From: JBLHOS01 sp047623825
GTDB lineage: Bacteria; Pseudomonadota; Alphaproteobacteria; Rhodobacterales; Rhodobacteraceae
Direction: 5' to 3'
Length of the DNA stretch: 39,841 bases
NCBI GenBank assembly: GCA_047623825.1
Contig: JBLHOS010000017.1
Span: forward strand, 1-39,841
In this document: positions 8,435 to 17,143 of the stretch, in pieces
Layout: every line of letters starts with the position of its first letter
How positions within the stretch are numbered: the stretch's first letter is position 1
The notes under the pieces: model-generated
The model's database searches: none
What the model saw: the letters and a program-made list of their open reading frames with translations, nothing else
Told to the model about the DNA's origin: nothing
Translations under genes and position numbers: made by a program

Positions 8435-9224
8435 GAACGCTCCTCCTGTAAAGCCGTAAGCGGCCCGCCGCCGCCCAACTACTCTAATATTTGGCCCTGC
8501 GGCCCAGCAATCAAGCGGAACAGCTGACATATGCGTCACATAGGCGTGATCATATCGTCGCACAGCGCAAAAAATTGAACAAAGAGAAAATGACGCCAAT
8601 GCCGGGTATGTCAGGAACCGGCATAAAGGTGCCTTGGACAGCATATTGGCGCCCTACCGATCGAAACCTGACACCTGACAGACCTTTTTAGTCCCAGAAC
8701 GACTGCGCGGGGTTTTTCTGCCGTTCCGACTAATGCCGAAAGATCGGCTTCGGTAGCCCCTTGCCAGATACCCATTACTGCGTTCCCAACAATGGCCGTC
8801 GGGCAATTCATGGCGAGTAGCCGACGCGCCTGCGGAACTTCTACGCCCAAAAATTCCGCTCGATAGAGGCCAGCCACTAGATCGACCATCACGTTCAATG
8901 GCAGCCCCTAGCAGTCCCTCGAACCACCAGACATTATCATCGTGGGGTCCAACTTTCGGCCAGTGCAAGGCTCTTAGCCTTGCCGCATGATATTCAGCAG
9001 CGCCCTAATCGTCAATCAGGACAGAAGAAATCTCGAGCTGACGTCTCTGCCTGTCCATCAAAATTCGGTCACATTGCTACGCATGAAAAAAGGGCGTTCT
9101 AGCACCGCCACGATCTTCACTGAGCTGATGATAGCGCACCAAGGCGACAGGGGGGAATACGAAGTCTTCGTCTTTTTGAGTTGCCAGCACTGGTTCAGGC
9201 ACAACGCCCGCCTTAGCACCAACA
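8435..9224. other. 790-base spacer without a recognised gene; possibly decayed coding sequence
   Basis: The first 30 bases upstream of degP hold its ribosome site and presumably a promoter. A short hairpin with 7-base arms (atgccgg / ccggcat, 8599-8624) has no T-run. On the minus strand 8611-8898 stays open and has a protein-like run (VDLVAGLYRAEFLGVEV, then TAIVGNAVMGIWQGATEADL), and a neighbouring frame upstream (8890-8968) has DDNVWWFEGLLGAAIE; together they could be a frameshifted remnant of one gene, but I cannot name a family. A plus-strand open frame at 8987-9292 has poor coding character. In related genomes I would expect this gap to be short, so part of it may be an insertion. Confidence 0.4.
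8440..8447 (-). promoter_or_regulatory. ribosome binding site fixing the GTG start of degP
   Basis: AGGAGGAG on the minus strand lies 5 bases before GTG at 8434, a near-perfect anti-16S match. No comparable site precedes the upstream in-frame ATG codons. Confidence 0.8.
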
Positions 9225-9422
9225 CTACCCACCCAGACCGCTCGCAAGCGAGATCAGGACAGCGCCCAAACACAGCGCCACGAACCCAATAATCCGGCGG
9301 GTCTCAACAGGGATATTGGCCAAAACGCGCAACAGGTCTTCCAGACGCGAAGGGGCCAGTGCGAACACCAGCCCCTCGATTACCAGAACTAACCCCGCGC
9401 CCCACAAGATTGCAGAGAGCAT
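9225..9422 (-). CDS. DUF2065 (YjeT-like) small membrane protein
   Basis: A 65-residue protein with two predicted membrane helices: one from about residue 5 to 24 (WGAGLVLVIEGLVFALAPS) and one from about 45 to 60 (IGFVALCLGAVLISLAS), joined by a short basic loop. This is the layout of the DUF2065/YjeT family, which is regularly encoded next to hflK-hflC. AAGGA precedes the ATG and the gap to hflC is 11 bases, so it is co-transcribed with hflKC. The biochemical role is not known. Confidence 0.88.
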   Translation of the reverse strand: MLSAILWGAGLVLVIEGLVFALAPSRLEDLLRVLANIPVETRRIIGFVALCLGAVLISLASGLGG

Positions 9423-9433
9423 AGACAGGTCCT

Positions 9434-10321
9434 TTATTGCAGCGGCAACAAGCCAGTGCTGCCACCAAGATACTCAAAGAACTCACTATCGGGTGAGATC
9501 ACCATGGTTGAATTGGTGCCATTCAGCGCCCGCTCATAGGCGATCATTGAGCGGTAGAACTCAAAGAACCCCTGATCTTGGGTGAAGGCCTCAGCAAAGA
9601 TCGAGTTCCGCTGACCGTCAGCTTCACCTCGGGTAATCTCGGCCTCTCTGGTAGCCTCTGAGACAAGCTCGACCACGGTCCGGTCGGCAAGGGCGCGAAC
9701 CCTTTGTGCGGCCTCGTTACCACGGGCAATCTCATCGGTGGCTTCGCGTTCCCGCTCAGCCCGCATTCTAGCGAATGTGGCGTCGAGGTTTTGGGTCGGT
9801 AGGTTGGTCTGCTTCATCCGCACGTCCAGCACTTCGATACCCAAAGGCAGGGCACGTGCACGGGCTTGCGCCGTAATCCGATCCATCAACTCAGAACGCT
9901 CTGCCGAAAGGATGGTATTCGAGGTTACACCCTCAGAACCTAGAACCGCCCGGATTTGGGGGTTCAAGATGCCTTCCAACCGGGCCTCGGCGGTCCGCAG
10001 ACCACCAGCACCGACCGCTTGGCGGAACTGCACGACATCACTGATGCGGTAGCGTGCGAACGCATCCACGACAAGACGGCGATCATCCGACGGTGTGACC
10101 TCAATCTCGGCCGTATCAAGCGACAGGATCCGATCCTCGTAGTAAACGACCTGCTGGATGAACGGGATCTTGAAGTTCAGACCAGGTTCTTCGACCACAT
10201 TACGGATTTGACCAAATTGCAGCACAAGCGCCTTTTGACGTTCATCAACAATGAAGATCGAGCTGAGCAAGACCGCCAAAATGACGGCAACAACGGGAAC
10301 AATATATTTTAATCTTTTCAT
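9434..10321 (-). CDS. hflC: HflC, SPFH-domain modulator of FtsH protease
   Basis: Membrane protein with one N-terminal span (YIVPVVAVILAVLLSSIFIVDE) and a periplasmic SPFH/band-7 domain (RQKALVLQFGQIRNV...PGLNFKIPFIQ), followed by the Ala/Glu/Arg-rich coiled region (RMRAEREREATDEIARGNEA). With HflK it forms a large cage around FtsH and limits its proteolysis of membrane proteins. Its 295 residues are a little shorter than E. coli HflC (334). The start is 3 bases after the hflK stop with GGGGAA just before, so translation is coupled. Confidence 0.95.
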   Translation of the reverse strand: MKRLKYIVPVVAVILAVLLSSIFIVDERQKALVLQFGQIRNVVEEPGLNFKIPFIQQVVYYEDRILSLDTAEIEVTPSDDRRLVVDAFARYRISDVVQFRQAVGAGGLRTAEARLEGILNPQIRAVLGSEGVTSNTILSAERSELMDRITAQARARALPLGIEVLDVRMKQTNLPTQNLDATFARMRAEREREATDEIARGNEAAQRVRALADRTVVELVSEATREAEITRGEADGQRNSIFAEAFTQDQGFFEFYRSMIAYERALNGTNSTMVISPDSEFFEYLGGSTGLLPLQ

Positions 10322-10324
10322 AGT

Positions 10325-11458
10325 TTAGTTCCCCGCTGCTGTTGCGGCACGGCGCAACTCATTCAGCGGCAGATAGGGCACGACGCCCTGACCACCTTCG
10401 CCGCTATCTAAAATAACCAGATCGACACCGCCAAGAACACGCTCCATCGTTTCAAGATAGAGACGGCGACGAGTGACCTCTGGTGCAAGCTGATATTCCT
10501 GAAGAACAGCAAGGAAACGGCTTGCTTCACCGGTCGCTCCGTTCACGACGCGGGCGCGGTAGCCTTCGGCCTCTTCCAGAACCTGAGCTGCTTCACCACG
10601 TGCACCAGCCAGAACTCGGTTGGCATACGCGTCGGCTTCTCGTTCCAGACGGTCACGTTGCTGCTCAGCTGCCTGAACTTCACGGAACGCGTCGATCACC
10701 TCATTCGGCGGGTCGGCACGGTCAAGGTTGAGACGAACAATGTTTATGCCACTATCATAGCTGTCCATCGTTGTTTGGATCAGTTGCAGCACGGTATCTG
10801 CAATAATCTCACGATCACGGTTCAGGATCGGCGCCAGTTCAGAGGCGGCAATCACTTCGCGCATCGCGGCCTCAGATACTCCGCGGATGGTCGCTTCTGG
10901 ATCGCGCAAGTTAAACAGGTACTTGGCTGCGTCGTTGATGTTCCAAACAACCTGGAAATCGATGTCCACAATGTTTTCATCTGTGGTCAGCATCAGGCCA
11001 ACGTCAGAATTACCGGACCGATTGGTGCCGATATCCACGTTATTTTCCTGCGTAACCTCCAACACCTCTGAAGAGATGAAGGGCCACGGCGCCAGATGCG
11101 GGCCGTTATCAGTGGTCCGATAATATTTGCCCAAGATCAACTCAACACCCTGCTGGGACGGCTGGACCGTATAGAACGACGCCATGAACCAAGCCACAAT
11201 CAATGCGGCAATACCCCCAACAGCGACAGTCCCGCGCGATATGTTTGGCCCGTCGCCGCCACCGCTGCCATTTGGGCCGCTATTACCGCCACCACGTCCG
11301 CCCATCAGCATGCGCAGTTTCTCTTGACCTTTTCTGACCAGCTCATCGATTTCGGGGATCTGCTGGCCTTCGTCGGGCCTGCGACCACCATTACCACGAT
11401 CATCGTCGTCGTTACCGCCTGGGCCGCCACCCCAAGGTCCGCCATTATTTCCAGCCAT
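10325..11458 (-). CDS. hflK: HflK, SPFH-domain modulator of FtsH protease
   Basis: Partner of HflC in the FtsH-regulating membrane complex. The N-terminal 75 residues are Gly/Asn/Asp-rich and probably disordered (MAGNNGGPWGGGPGG...), as usual for HflK. One membrane span (TVAVGGIAALIVAWFMASFY) is followed by the SPFH domain (YTVQPSQQGVELILGKYY..., HLAPWPF) and a helical C-terminal part rich in Ala, Glu and Arg. The length of 377 residues is typical. GAGGGG precedes the ATG. The gene is 99 bases downstream of gor and leads the hflK-hflC-DUF2065 unit. Confidence 0.95.
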   Translation of the reverse strand: MAGNNGGPWGGGPGGNDDDDRGNGGRRPDEGQQIPEIDELVRKGQEKLRMLMGGRGGGNSGPNGSGGGDGPNISRGTVAVGGIAALIVAWFMASFYTVQPSQQGVELILGKYYRTTDNGPHLAPWPFISSEVLEVTQENNVDIGTNRSGNSDVGLMLTTDENIVDIDFQVVWNINDAAKYLFNLRDPEATIRGVSEAAMREVIAASELAPILNRDREIIADTVLQLIQTTMDSYDSGINIVRLNLDRADPPNEVIDAFREVQAAEQQRDRLEREADAYANRVLAGARGEAAQVLEEAEGYRARVVNGATGEASRFLAVLQEYQLAPEVTRRRLYLETMERVLGGVDLVILDSGEGGQGVVPYLPLNELRRAATAAGN

Positions 11459-11557
11459 ATTCGTTCTTTCCCCTCAAATTGCGTCGCGCGGCCCGAGTAT
11501 CCGGAATATTGCCGGTCCCAAAGCCCCTGACGCTATGTGTGTGTTTTCTGGTGAAAT

Positions 11558-13012
11558 TCAAGCCACCCGGACGGGTGTTTTCATTGTCACCAACTCTTCT
11601 GATATTGTCGGATGGACCGCGACTGTACGGTCGAAGTCCTCTTTCGTCGCACCCATCTTGATCGCAATCCCGGCCATCTGGATCATCTCGCCAGCCATCG
11701 GGGCCACGATGTGACATCCAAGGACCTTTCGCGTCGCCTTGGACACAACAAGTTTCATCAACACCCGATCGACGCGTCCTGCGAACGCCTGCTGCATCGG
11801 ACGAAACGAGGTGCAGTAGATCTCGACCTCCTCTTGCTCACGCCCGGCTTCCTCTGACAGACCAATCGTGCCCATCTCTGGCTGGGTAAAGATCGCCGAT
11901 GGGATCAGGTCATGATCCACCTTGGTCGGGTTCCCTTTAAAGACGGTCTCTACAAACGCCATGGCTTCGCGGATCGCAACCGGCGTCAGCTGCACCCGAT
12001 TGGTCACATCGCCAATAGCATAGATTGAGGGGACACCGGTCTGTGAATACGCATCCACCAACGCCTCACCGCGCCGCCCCGTGGCAACACCGGCTTGATC
12101 CAGCCCCAAATCATCGGTATTTGGCGTGCGCCCAGTTGCAAAAAGCACTTGATCATAAACGCCGTCCTGACCGTTCGTGGCCTTGACCCAGATCGGGCCC
12201 TGACCCAGATCGGGCAGATCCGTCGTTTTCTCAATATCGACAGGCGCGCCCATGGCGGCATCGGTCGCTGTCCCTGAAGAAGACATCATTTGATCCCCAG
12301 TCGCGCGGGTTAACTCCAAGATATTGGTGCCGAGGTGCAATTTGATGCCTTTTTCGCGCATCATCTCAGCGATCAGGCCGCGCGCCTCATCGTCAAAGCC
12401 CCGCAAGATTTGCGCGCCACGATAAAATTGCGTCACCTCAACGCCCAGACCATTCATAATACAGGCAAATTCACACGCGATGTAGCCGCCGCCAATTATC
12501 AACAGAGATTTCGGCAGTTCCTTCAGCCCAAAAATATCGTCAGAAACGATGCCCAGATGCGCATTTGGCATCTCGGGGCGGACCGGACGACCACCCGTTG
12601 CAATCAAAATGTGCTTGGCGGTCTTTTCTTCACCGGTCGACAGCGTGACGGTATGCGGATCCTTTAGCTTGGCGCGCGCATCAAAGATCTGCACGCCAGA
12701 ATTGTTCAGCAAATTTCGATAAATCTGTTCAAGCCTGTCCAGTTCGGTATTCATATGCTTGCTGAACGCAGGCCAGTGAAACTCACCATCCTGCACGTCC
12801 CAGCCATAAGCCCGCGCATCGGCAAACATCTCTTGGTAGCTGGACGCAAACACCATCAACTTTTTCGGCACGCAGCCCCGGATCACGCAGGTGCCGCCCA
12901 TCCGACTGTCTTCGGCAAGGGCAACTTTGGCCCCCTCAGCGGCGGCAACGCGCGCCGCGCGCACCCCACCAGAACCGCCACCAATGACGAATAGATCATA
13001 ATCGAATGTCAT
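11558..13012 (-). CDS. gor: glutathione-disulfide reductase
   Basis: FAD- and NADPH-dependent cytoplasmic flavoenzyme that keeps glutathione reduced. The FAD-binding motif (DLFVIGGGSGGVRAARVAA) is followed by the redox-active pair C-x4-C in GGTCVIRGCVPKKLM. The NAD(P) motif GGGYIACEFACIMNGLG, the second FAD motif FATGRTPNT...AIGDV, and the dimer-interface His-Glu near the C-terminus (VAVHPTISEE) are all visible. It is 484 residues, about 30 longer than usual: an extra Ser/Thr/Gly/Asp-rich stretch (around MMSSSGTATDAAMGAPVDI) sits between the NADPH domain and FATGR. GAGGGGG precedes the ATG, and only 26 bases separate it from rpiA, so the two are likely one transcript. Confidence 0.95.
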   Translation of the reverse strand: MTFDYDLFVIGGGSGGVRAARVAAAEGAKVALAEDSRMGGTCVIRGCVPKKLMVFASSYQEMFADARAYGWDVQDGEFHWPAFSKHMNTELDRLEQIYRNLLNNSGVQIFDARAKLKDPHTVTLSTGEEKTAKHILIATGGRPVRPEMPNAHLGIVSDDIFGLKELPKSLLIIGGGYIACEFACIMNGLGVEVTQFYRGAQILRGFDDEARGLIAEMMREKGIKLHLGTNILELTRATGDQMMSSSGTATDAAMGAPVDIEKTTDLPDLGQGPIWVKATNGQDGVYDQVLFATGRTPNTDDLGLDQAGVATGRRGEALVDAYSQTGVPSIYAIGDVTNRVQLTPVAIREAMAFVETVFKGNPTKVDHDLIPSAIFTQPEMGTIGLSEEAGREQEEVEIYCTSFRPMQQAFAGRVDRVLMKLVVSKATRKVLGCHIVAPMAGEMIQMAGIAIKMGATKEDFDRTVAVHPTISEELVTMKTPVRVA

Positions 13013-13038
13013 AAGATCCCCCTCAGGATATGACGATA

Positions 13039-13827
13039 TCAGTCTGCGACATCCAAAAACAGGTTGTCGCTATCGATGATATCAATGCGCTCATGCTCCA
13101 CGGTGCCGTTATTGATGTCGCGCACTTCAACAGTTCCGTCACCATTACCGATCACAACTATGTCGCAAACATCCAAGAACAACCCATTTTCAACGACGCC
13201 CGGTATCTGGTTCAGGACTAGGCTTACCTGTTGCGGCGATGCGATCCGTCGCAGATGCAGATCCAGAATGAAATTACCTTCATCCGTACGGTACGGTTGA
13301 TCAACATTCAGCCGCAGCGATGCACTGCGTCCAAGAACATCAAGATTGACAAGCATCTCCTCGATCAGCGCCTTTGTGGTCTGCCAGCCGAAGGGAATAA
13401 CCTCAACCGGCAGCGGAAAGGCACCCAACACCTCAACCTGTTTCGATATATCGGCGATCACCACCATCTGATCGGATGCGGTCGCCACGATCTTTTCTTG
13501 CAGCAAGGCACCACCGCCGCCTTTGATCAGATTAAGATTGGGATCGTATTCGTCGGTTCCGTCAATCGTCAGATCCAGCCATTTGACTTCATCCAGCGTT
13601 GCGATCGGAACGCCGACCTGACGGGCCAGATCGGCAGTGCGCAAAGATGTCGGGACACCGGTGATCTTAATCCCCTCTTCACGGATCAATTCACCCAAAC
13701 ATCGGACCATCCAAGCGGCGGTCGAACCGGTGCCTAGACCCACCCGCATGCCGTCCTCTACATAGTCGACGGCGCGTTTCGCCGCGACAAATTTCGCTCT
13801 GTCGATTGGGGAAAGGTCAGCCGCCAT
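13039..13827 (-). CDS. rpiA: ribose-5-phosphate isomerase A
   Basis: Interconverts ribose 5-phosphate and ribulose 5-phosphate in the pentose phosphate pathway. The start at 13827 (MAADLSPIDRAKFVAAKRA) is chosen by family alignment; the open frame continues upstream to 13881 without support. Visible motifs are the phosphate loop GLGTGSTAAWMV, the catalytic region DLTIDGTDEYDPNLNLIKGGGGALLQEKIVA with the conserved Asp and Lys residues, and VEVIPFGW. The 262-residue length is normal for alphaproteobacterial RpiA. It sits between the thiamine pyrophosphokinase gene and gor. Confidence 0.95.
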   Translation of the reverse strand: MAADLSPIDRAKFVAAKRAVDYVEDGMRVGLGTGSTAAWMVRCLGELIREEGIKITGVPTSLRTADLARQVGVPIATLDEVKWLDLTIDGTDEYDPNLNLIKGGGGALLQEKIVATASDQMVVIADISKQVEVLGAFPLPVEVIPFGWQTTKALIEEMLVNLDVLGRSASLRLNVDQPYRTDEGNFILDLHLRRIASPQQVSLVLNQIPGVVENGLFLDVCDIVVIGNGDGTVEVRDINNGTVEHERIDIIDSDNLFLDVAD

Positions 13828-13897
13828 AATAAATCCGTCAATTTTGTGTCGTGACTTGTCTACACCGCCATCCGCCCGCATGCGAGAGGAAATGGTG

Positions 13898-14557
13898 TTA
13901 AAAAAGTGCTGCCATGGCGGCGTTCAACTGCGCGCGCGGCAAGATCACCATCATGGCAGGCGCATCAAATCGCAGCGTTACCTGCTCAGCGATCGCTTCG
14001 TTCGAAGTGCCGACCTTTTGCGCAGGCGAAAAGGCCAAATCGTCGATGCACCATTTCAACCCAGTGCTATGGCCACCAACAGGCCCAAAAGGGAACAATG
14101 AAACGCGGCAACCGATCGGCAGGCGCAGCGTCAGCTGTGGCGGGCACAAAAATGCGACGTCGCTGCCCCCGATCACAATGCACTTGTGATCGACCCGACG
14201 CACAAGGCTGTGATAAACTGCCAACTCATGATCAATTCGAGCGCCGGTAAAACCAACCGCCAAAACGCCGCGTGCATCTATGCTGTCGCGCGCCTTGTCA
14301 AAATCTGTGATATCTTGATCAATGATTAGATGAATGCGGTCTTTTGGTAATGCCGCACGCGCTGGATCTGACAAGCTGTCCAGATCGCCAACCACCAGAT
14401 CCGGCATAACGCCGTGCGAAATTGCCAAGTTAGCACCTCCGTCTGCGGCCACCAAAAGCGGGGCTATGCTTAACGCCTCTGTAAGATCGGCATGTTTAAG
14501 CTCTCCGGCGCCCAATAATGTCACAAATGTGTCAGAGGCAAGGATTGAAGGGTTCAC
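13898..14557 (-). CDS. thiN: thiamine pyrophosphokinase (thiamine diphosphokinase)
   Basis: Transfers pyrophosphate from ATP to thiamine to make the cofactor thiamine diphosphate. The family signatures are VAADGGANLAISHG, PDLVVGDLDSL, the acidic motif DQDITDFDKA and GFTGARIDHELA. The start is uncertain: the frame is open to an ATG at 14632, but the first 25 residues from there do not look like the family and lack a ribosome site; the GTG at 14557 (VNPSILASDTFVTLLGAG) fits the family N-terminus and has AAAGGCG upstream. With that start the protein has 219 residues. It is divergent from the large acidic protein gene and 70 bases upstream of rpiA. Confidence 0.88.
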   Translation of the reverse strand: MNPSILASDTFVTLLGAGELKHADLTEALSIAPLLVAADGGANLAISHGVMPDLVVGDLDSLSDPARAALPKDRIHLIIDQDITDFDKARDSIDARGVLAVGFTGARIDHELAVYHSLVRRVDHKCIVIGGSDVAFLCPPQLTLRLPIGCRVSLFPFGPVGGHSTGLKWCIDDLAFSPAQKVGTSNEAIAEQVTLRFDAPAMMVILPRAQLNAAMAALF

Positions 14558-14698
14558 GGGCAAATTGTCGCCTTTTTTAAGTACAAAGACCACTAAATGG
14601 TCTAAAAGCAGTCGCCTTTGAAGAAGATTCATTCGCTAAACGAAATGATGAGGACTTTAATTCGGAAATACGCCGGTAGAGCAAAGTGAAATTTAGAT

Positions 14699-16819
14699 AT
14701 GAGTGATCCAAACAAAATACTTACAGTCTCTTATGGCACGTTCTCTTGCACATTGGAGGCGTTCGACGATCCTTTTACAGCGATGAAAGCGATTGCTGAA
14801 TATTTCCGGGACCTTGCAGCAGAAGATCGATATTTTGGTGCTGAGCCGCCGACACCAGACGCAGAAACATTGCACCGCATTACCGAGGACGCAATCAATC
14901 GACGGGTCGAGGCGCGGATCTCTGAGACTGGCCTGATCATGCGCCCCCGCGACGCTGAACCAACAGCACAAGACGCTGTTATCTCAAAAGAACTCGTCCC
15001 TGCGACAGTAGATGACATACCCACGCCCCAGCGCGAGAAAATTGAAGAAGCCAATCTTGTTGACGAGGCACCGACCATGGATGCCGCGGCAGAAGTCGAG
15101 GTCGAACAAGAGGTCGAGGCCGAAGCAGGAATTGAAGTCGACGAATTACTTGCCGCCGACACTGTTGAACCTGAAACCAGCACTGTGCCTGCTGGCGTAG
15201 ATTTCAGTGATCTGGCCGAAGCGACCCCGTTCCTTGACGCCGGAAGCGTCGCCGCGAAACTAGCACGGATCCGCAGTGCTGTGGCCGATGATGACGCCGG
15301 CGAGGATGATCATTTTCTAGCCGACTACAATGAGGACCAACATGCCGACGATAGTGATGTTGCAATTTCCGTCACAGATGATGTCACAGACACAATCCTC
15401 GAAGACGCCACCGCAGAGCTGACCGATTCGCCAACGCTAGAGGCCACTGAGAACGAGACCGTCCCAGAAACGACCGACGACACCAGCGATGACATGATGG
15501 CCAGCCTGTCTGCAGTGATGTCCGATCAGATCACACAAGACCTAGCGACCAACACACAAGAGGACATGGTAGACGAGGCCCACGTAGGCGCCGCGGAAAA
15601 TCCTGCCGAAGCTCTTGCAGAAGATCTAAGCGAAGATGTGTCCGAAACCATTACACCATCGGTGGTCGAAGCTGTCGAGACCGTTGAGGTGGCCGCTGAG
15701 GATCGAGTAGATGAGCCTCGCCGCCCTATCGTAGAGGTTCTACGCGGCGCCGCATTGGCGCAAGTTGAAGACGCCGATGACGGCACCGATGAAGATGCGG
15801 CTGACAATCTGGATGAGATTGTGGACAGCGTACTTTTGGACGACGCATCTGACGAGACACCAACCGAGACCGCTGAAAACACAACCGCCGCAGAAGAGGT
15901 TCTGGATCCAGAGGCTGAGCGTCAATTGCAGGCAGATCTGGCCGAAATCGAATCAAGTCGAGAGATCCGCCGGTCTGAGCGTGAAGCCCGGCGCGATCAG
16001 CTGCAGCCCAAAACTAGTACCAATGCTGAAGTAGAAGCCGATGTCAGCCGCTTGTTTGAGGCGACAGATAGCCGTCTGTCCACTCAAGAAACCAGCCGCC
16101 GCCGCGCCAATATCGAGCACCTCAAAGCCGCCGTTGCGGCCCGTGAAGCCGAGTCGGAGCTGGGTGAAACCGATACCGCTGATAGCGATATCACCGCAGA
16201 ATATCGCGAAGATCTGGCCCGCGTCATGCATCCTCGCCGGGTCCAAAAGGGCGGTGAAGGGCGCAACAGTCGGCGCCCCTCTGCGCGTCAGGCCCCCCTG
16301 ATGTTGGTGTCCGAGTTGCGCGTTGATCGCGATGAGGCACTGACTGCGCCCACTTCAGTGCGCCCCCGCCGCGTTCGCAATGGTGGTAATCTGGCCCTGG
16401 CGCCAGAGGCCCTGACCTATGATGACCAGGATCTGAACGCCGAGGCCACGTTTAACGAGGCACCAACCCCACCTACCCCAATGGTGCTTCAGCAGCAGAT
16501 TTCTGAGGTCGCAGCAGCCGACACATCTGCGTTTGCCGCCGATGATGCCGAAAAATTCATGCAATTTCTGGATAACCACGGCGTCGACGGTCTACCGGAT
16601 CTGATGGAGGCCGCGGCGGCATATATGACAAACCACCAAAGCTATTCTGTCTTGTCCCGGCCCGAACTTTTGGACTTGGTAGGCAGCGCGATGGAAGATG
16701 ACTATACACGCGAAGATGGTCTGCGCGCCTTTGGCGTTTTGTTGCGCGAAGAGATTATCGTCAAGATACGTCGCGGCCAGTTCCTCCTGACCCGAAAATC
16801 ACGTTTCTTCAGTAGCTGA
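14699..16819 (+). CDS. large acidic, mostly disordered protein typical of roseobacters, function unknown
   Basis: The 706-residue product has three parts. Residues 1-80 form a compact domain (ILTVSYGTFSCTLEAFDDP, then AIAEYFRDLAAEDRYFGAE). Residues 90-410 are very rich in Asp, Glu, Ala, Thr and Val, low in hydrophobic order, and likely disordered. A basic, helical section at about 414-530 (REIRRSEREARRDQL, MHPRRVQKGGEGRNSRR) precedes a C-terminal domain from about residue 615 (AEKFMQFLDNHGVDGLPDLM, LLREEIIVKIRRGQFLL). Homologues are sometimes labelled 'chemotaxis protein CheA', but no histidine kinase motif is present. The mix of a long acidic linker with basic ends suggests a scaffold or nucleic-acid/protein interaction role; that is inference. 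A strong terminator follows. Confidence 0.85.
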   Translation: MSDPNKILTVSYGTFSCTLEAFDDPFTAMKAIAEYFRDLAAEDRYFGAEPPTPDAETLHRITEDAINRRVEARISETGLIMRPRDAEPTAQDAVISKELVPATVDDIPTPQREKIEEANLVDEAPTMDAAAEVEVEQEVEAEAGIEVDELLAADTVEPETSTVPAGVDFSDLAEATPFLDAGSVAAKLARIRSAVADDDAGEDDHFLADYNEDQHADDSDVAISVTDDVTDTILEDATAELTDSPTLEATENETVPETTDDTSDDMMASLSAVMSDQITQDLATNTQEDMVDEAHVGAAENPAEALAEDLSEDVSETITPSVVEAVETVEVAAEDRVDEPRRPIVEVLRGAALAQVEDADDGTDEDAADNLDEIVDSVLLDDASDETPTETAENTTAAEEVLDPEAERQLQADLAEIESSREIRRSEREARRDQLQPKTSTNAEVEADVSRLFEATDSRLSTQETSRRRANIEHLKAAVAAREAESELGETDTADSDITAEYREDLARVMHPRRVQKGGEGRNSRRPSARQAPLMLVSELRVDRDEALTAPTSVRPRRVRNGGNLALAPEALTYDDQDLNAEATFNEAPTPPTPMVLQQQISEVAAADTSAFAADDAEKFMQFLDNHGVDGLPDLMEAAAAYMTNHQSYSVLSRPELLDLVGSAMEDDYTREDGLRAFGVLLREEIIVKIRRGQFLLTRKSRFFSS

Positions 16820-16842
16820 TCAAATACTATCTATTAGATGCC

Positions 16843-16871
16843 AAAAGCCGCGCCCAATTAGCGCGGCTTTT
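16843..16871. terminator. strong bidirectional rho-independent terminator
   Basis: A perfect 11-base stem (aaaagccgcgc / gcgcggctttt) closes a 7-base loop. The arm ends in T-runs on both strands (ctttt followed by gctttt on plus; ggctttt followed by ggc on minus), so it can end both the acidic-protein transcript and the convergent purA-DUF2842 transcript. Confidence 0.88.
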
Positions 16872-16897
16872 GCTTTTGAACTGTTAGACTAAGCCCC

Positions 16898-17131
16898 CTA
16901 AGGCGCATCATCGGGCGCAGCGTCAGGATCGGCCTGACCGATCCCACGAAACACCGCCTTGAACGGGAAGGCCCAGATCACACCCAGCGCAATATAGACC
17001 AGCAATTCCAACCAGATCGGCGGACGATCAAATAAGCTCATGATGAACCATGCGGTTGCGATGTACGCGGGCAGTCCGACCAACAGAAGCACTAAAGACA
17101 GACTGCGACGGGTTTTATAACTCAGGGCCAT
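16898..17131 (-). CDS. DUF2842 small membrane protein
   Basis: A 77-residue protein with two membrane spans: SLVLLLVGLPAYIATAWFIM and LLVYIALGVIWAFPFKAVF, separated by the loop SLFDRPPIWLE. The spans and the tail GIGQADPD match the DUF2842 family of alphaproteobacteria, whose role is unknown. It starts 12 bases after the purA stop, so it is the distal gene of a purA transcript. Confidence 0.88.
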   Translation of the reverse strand: MALSYKTRRSLSLVLLLVGLPAYIATAWFIMSLFDRPPIWLELLVYIALGVIWAFPFKAVFRGIGQADPDAAPDDAP

Positions 17132-17143
17132 CAGATCAAATTC

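Noticed and set aside
8987..9292. Plus-strand open frame of 101 residues in the degP-DUF2065 gap
   Set aside because: No recognisable motifs, irregular codon use, and it overlaps the end of DUF2065; not supported as a gene.
13898..14632. ATG at 14632 as start of thiamine pyrophosphokinase
   Set aside because: The 25 extra residues do not fit the family and no ribosome site precedes it, though it cannot be fully excluded.
14699..16819. Calling the acidic protein CheA, as some annotations do
   Set aside because: No Hpt, histidine kinase or CheW-like motif can be seen.
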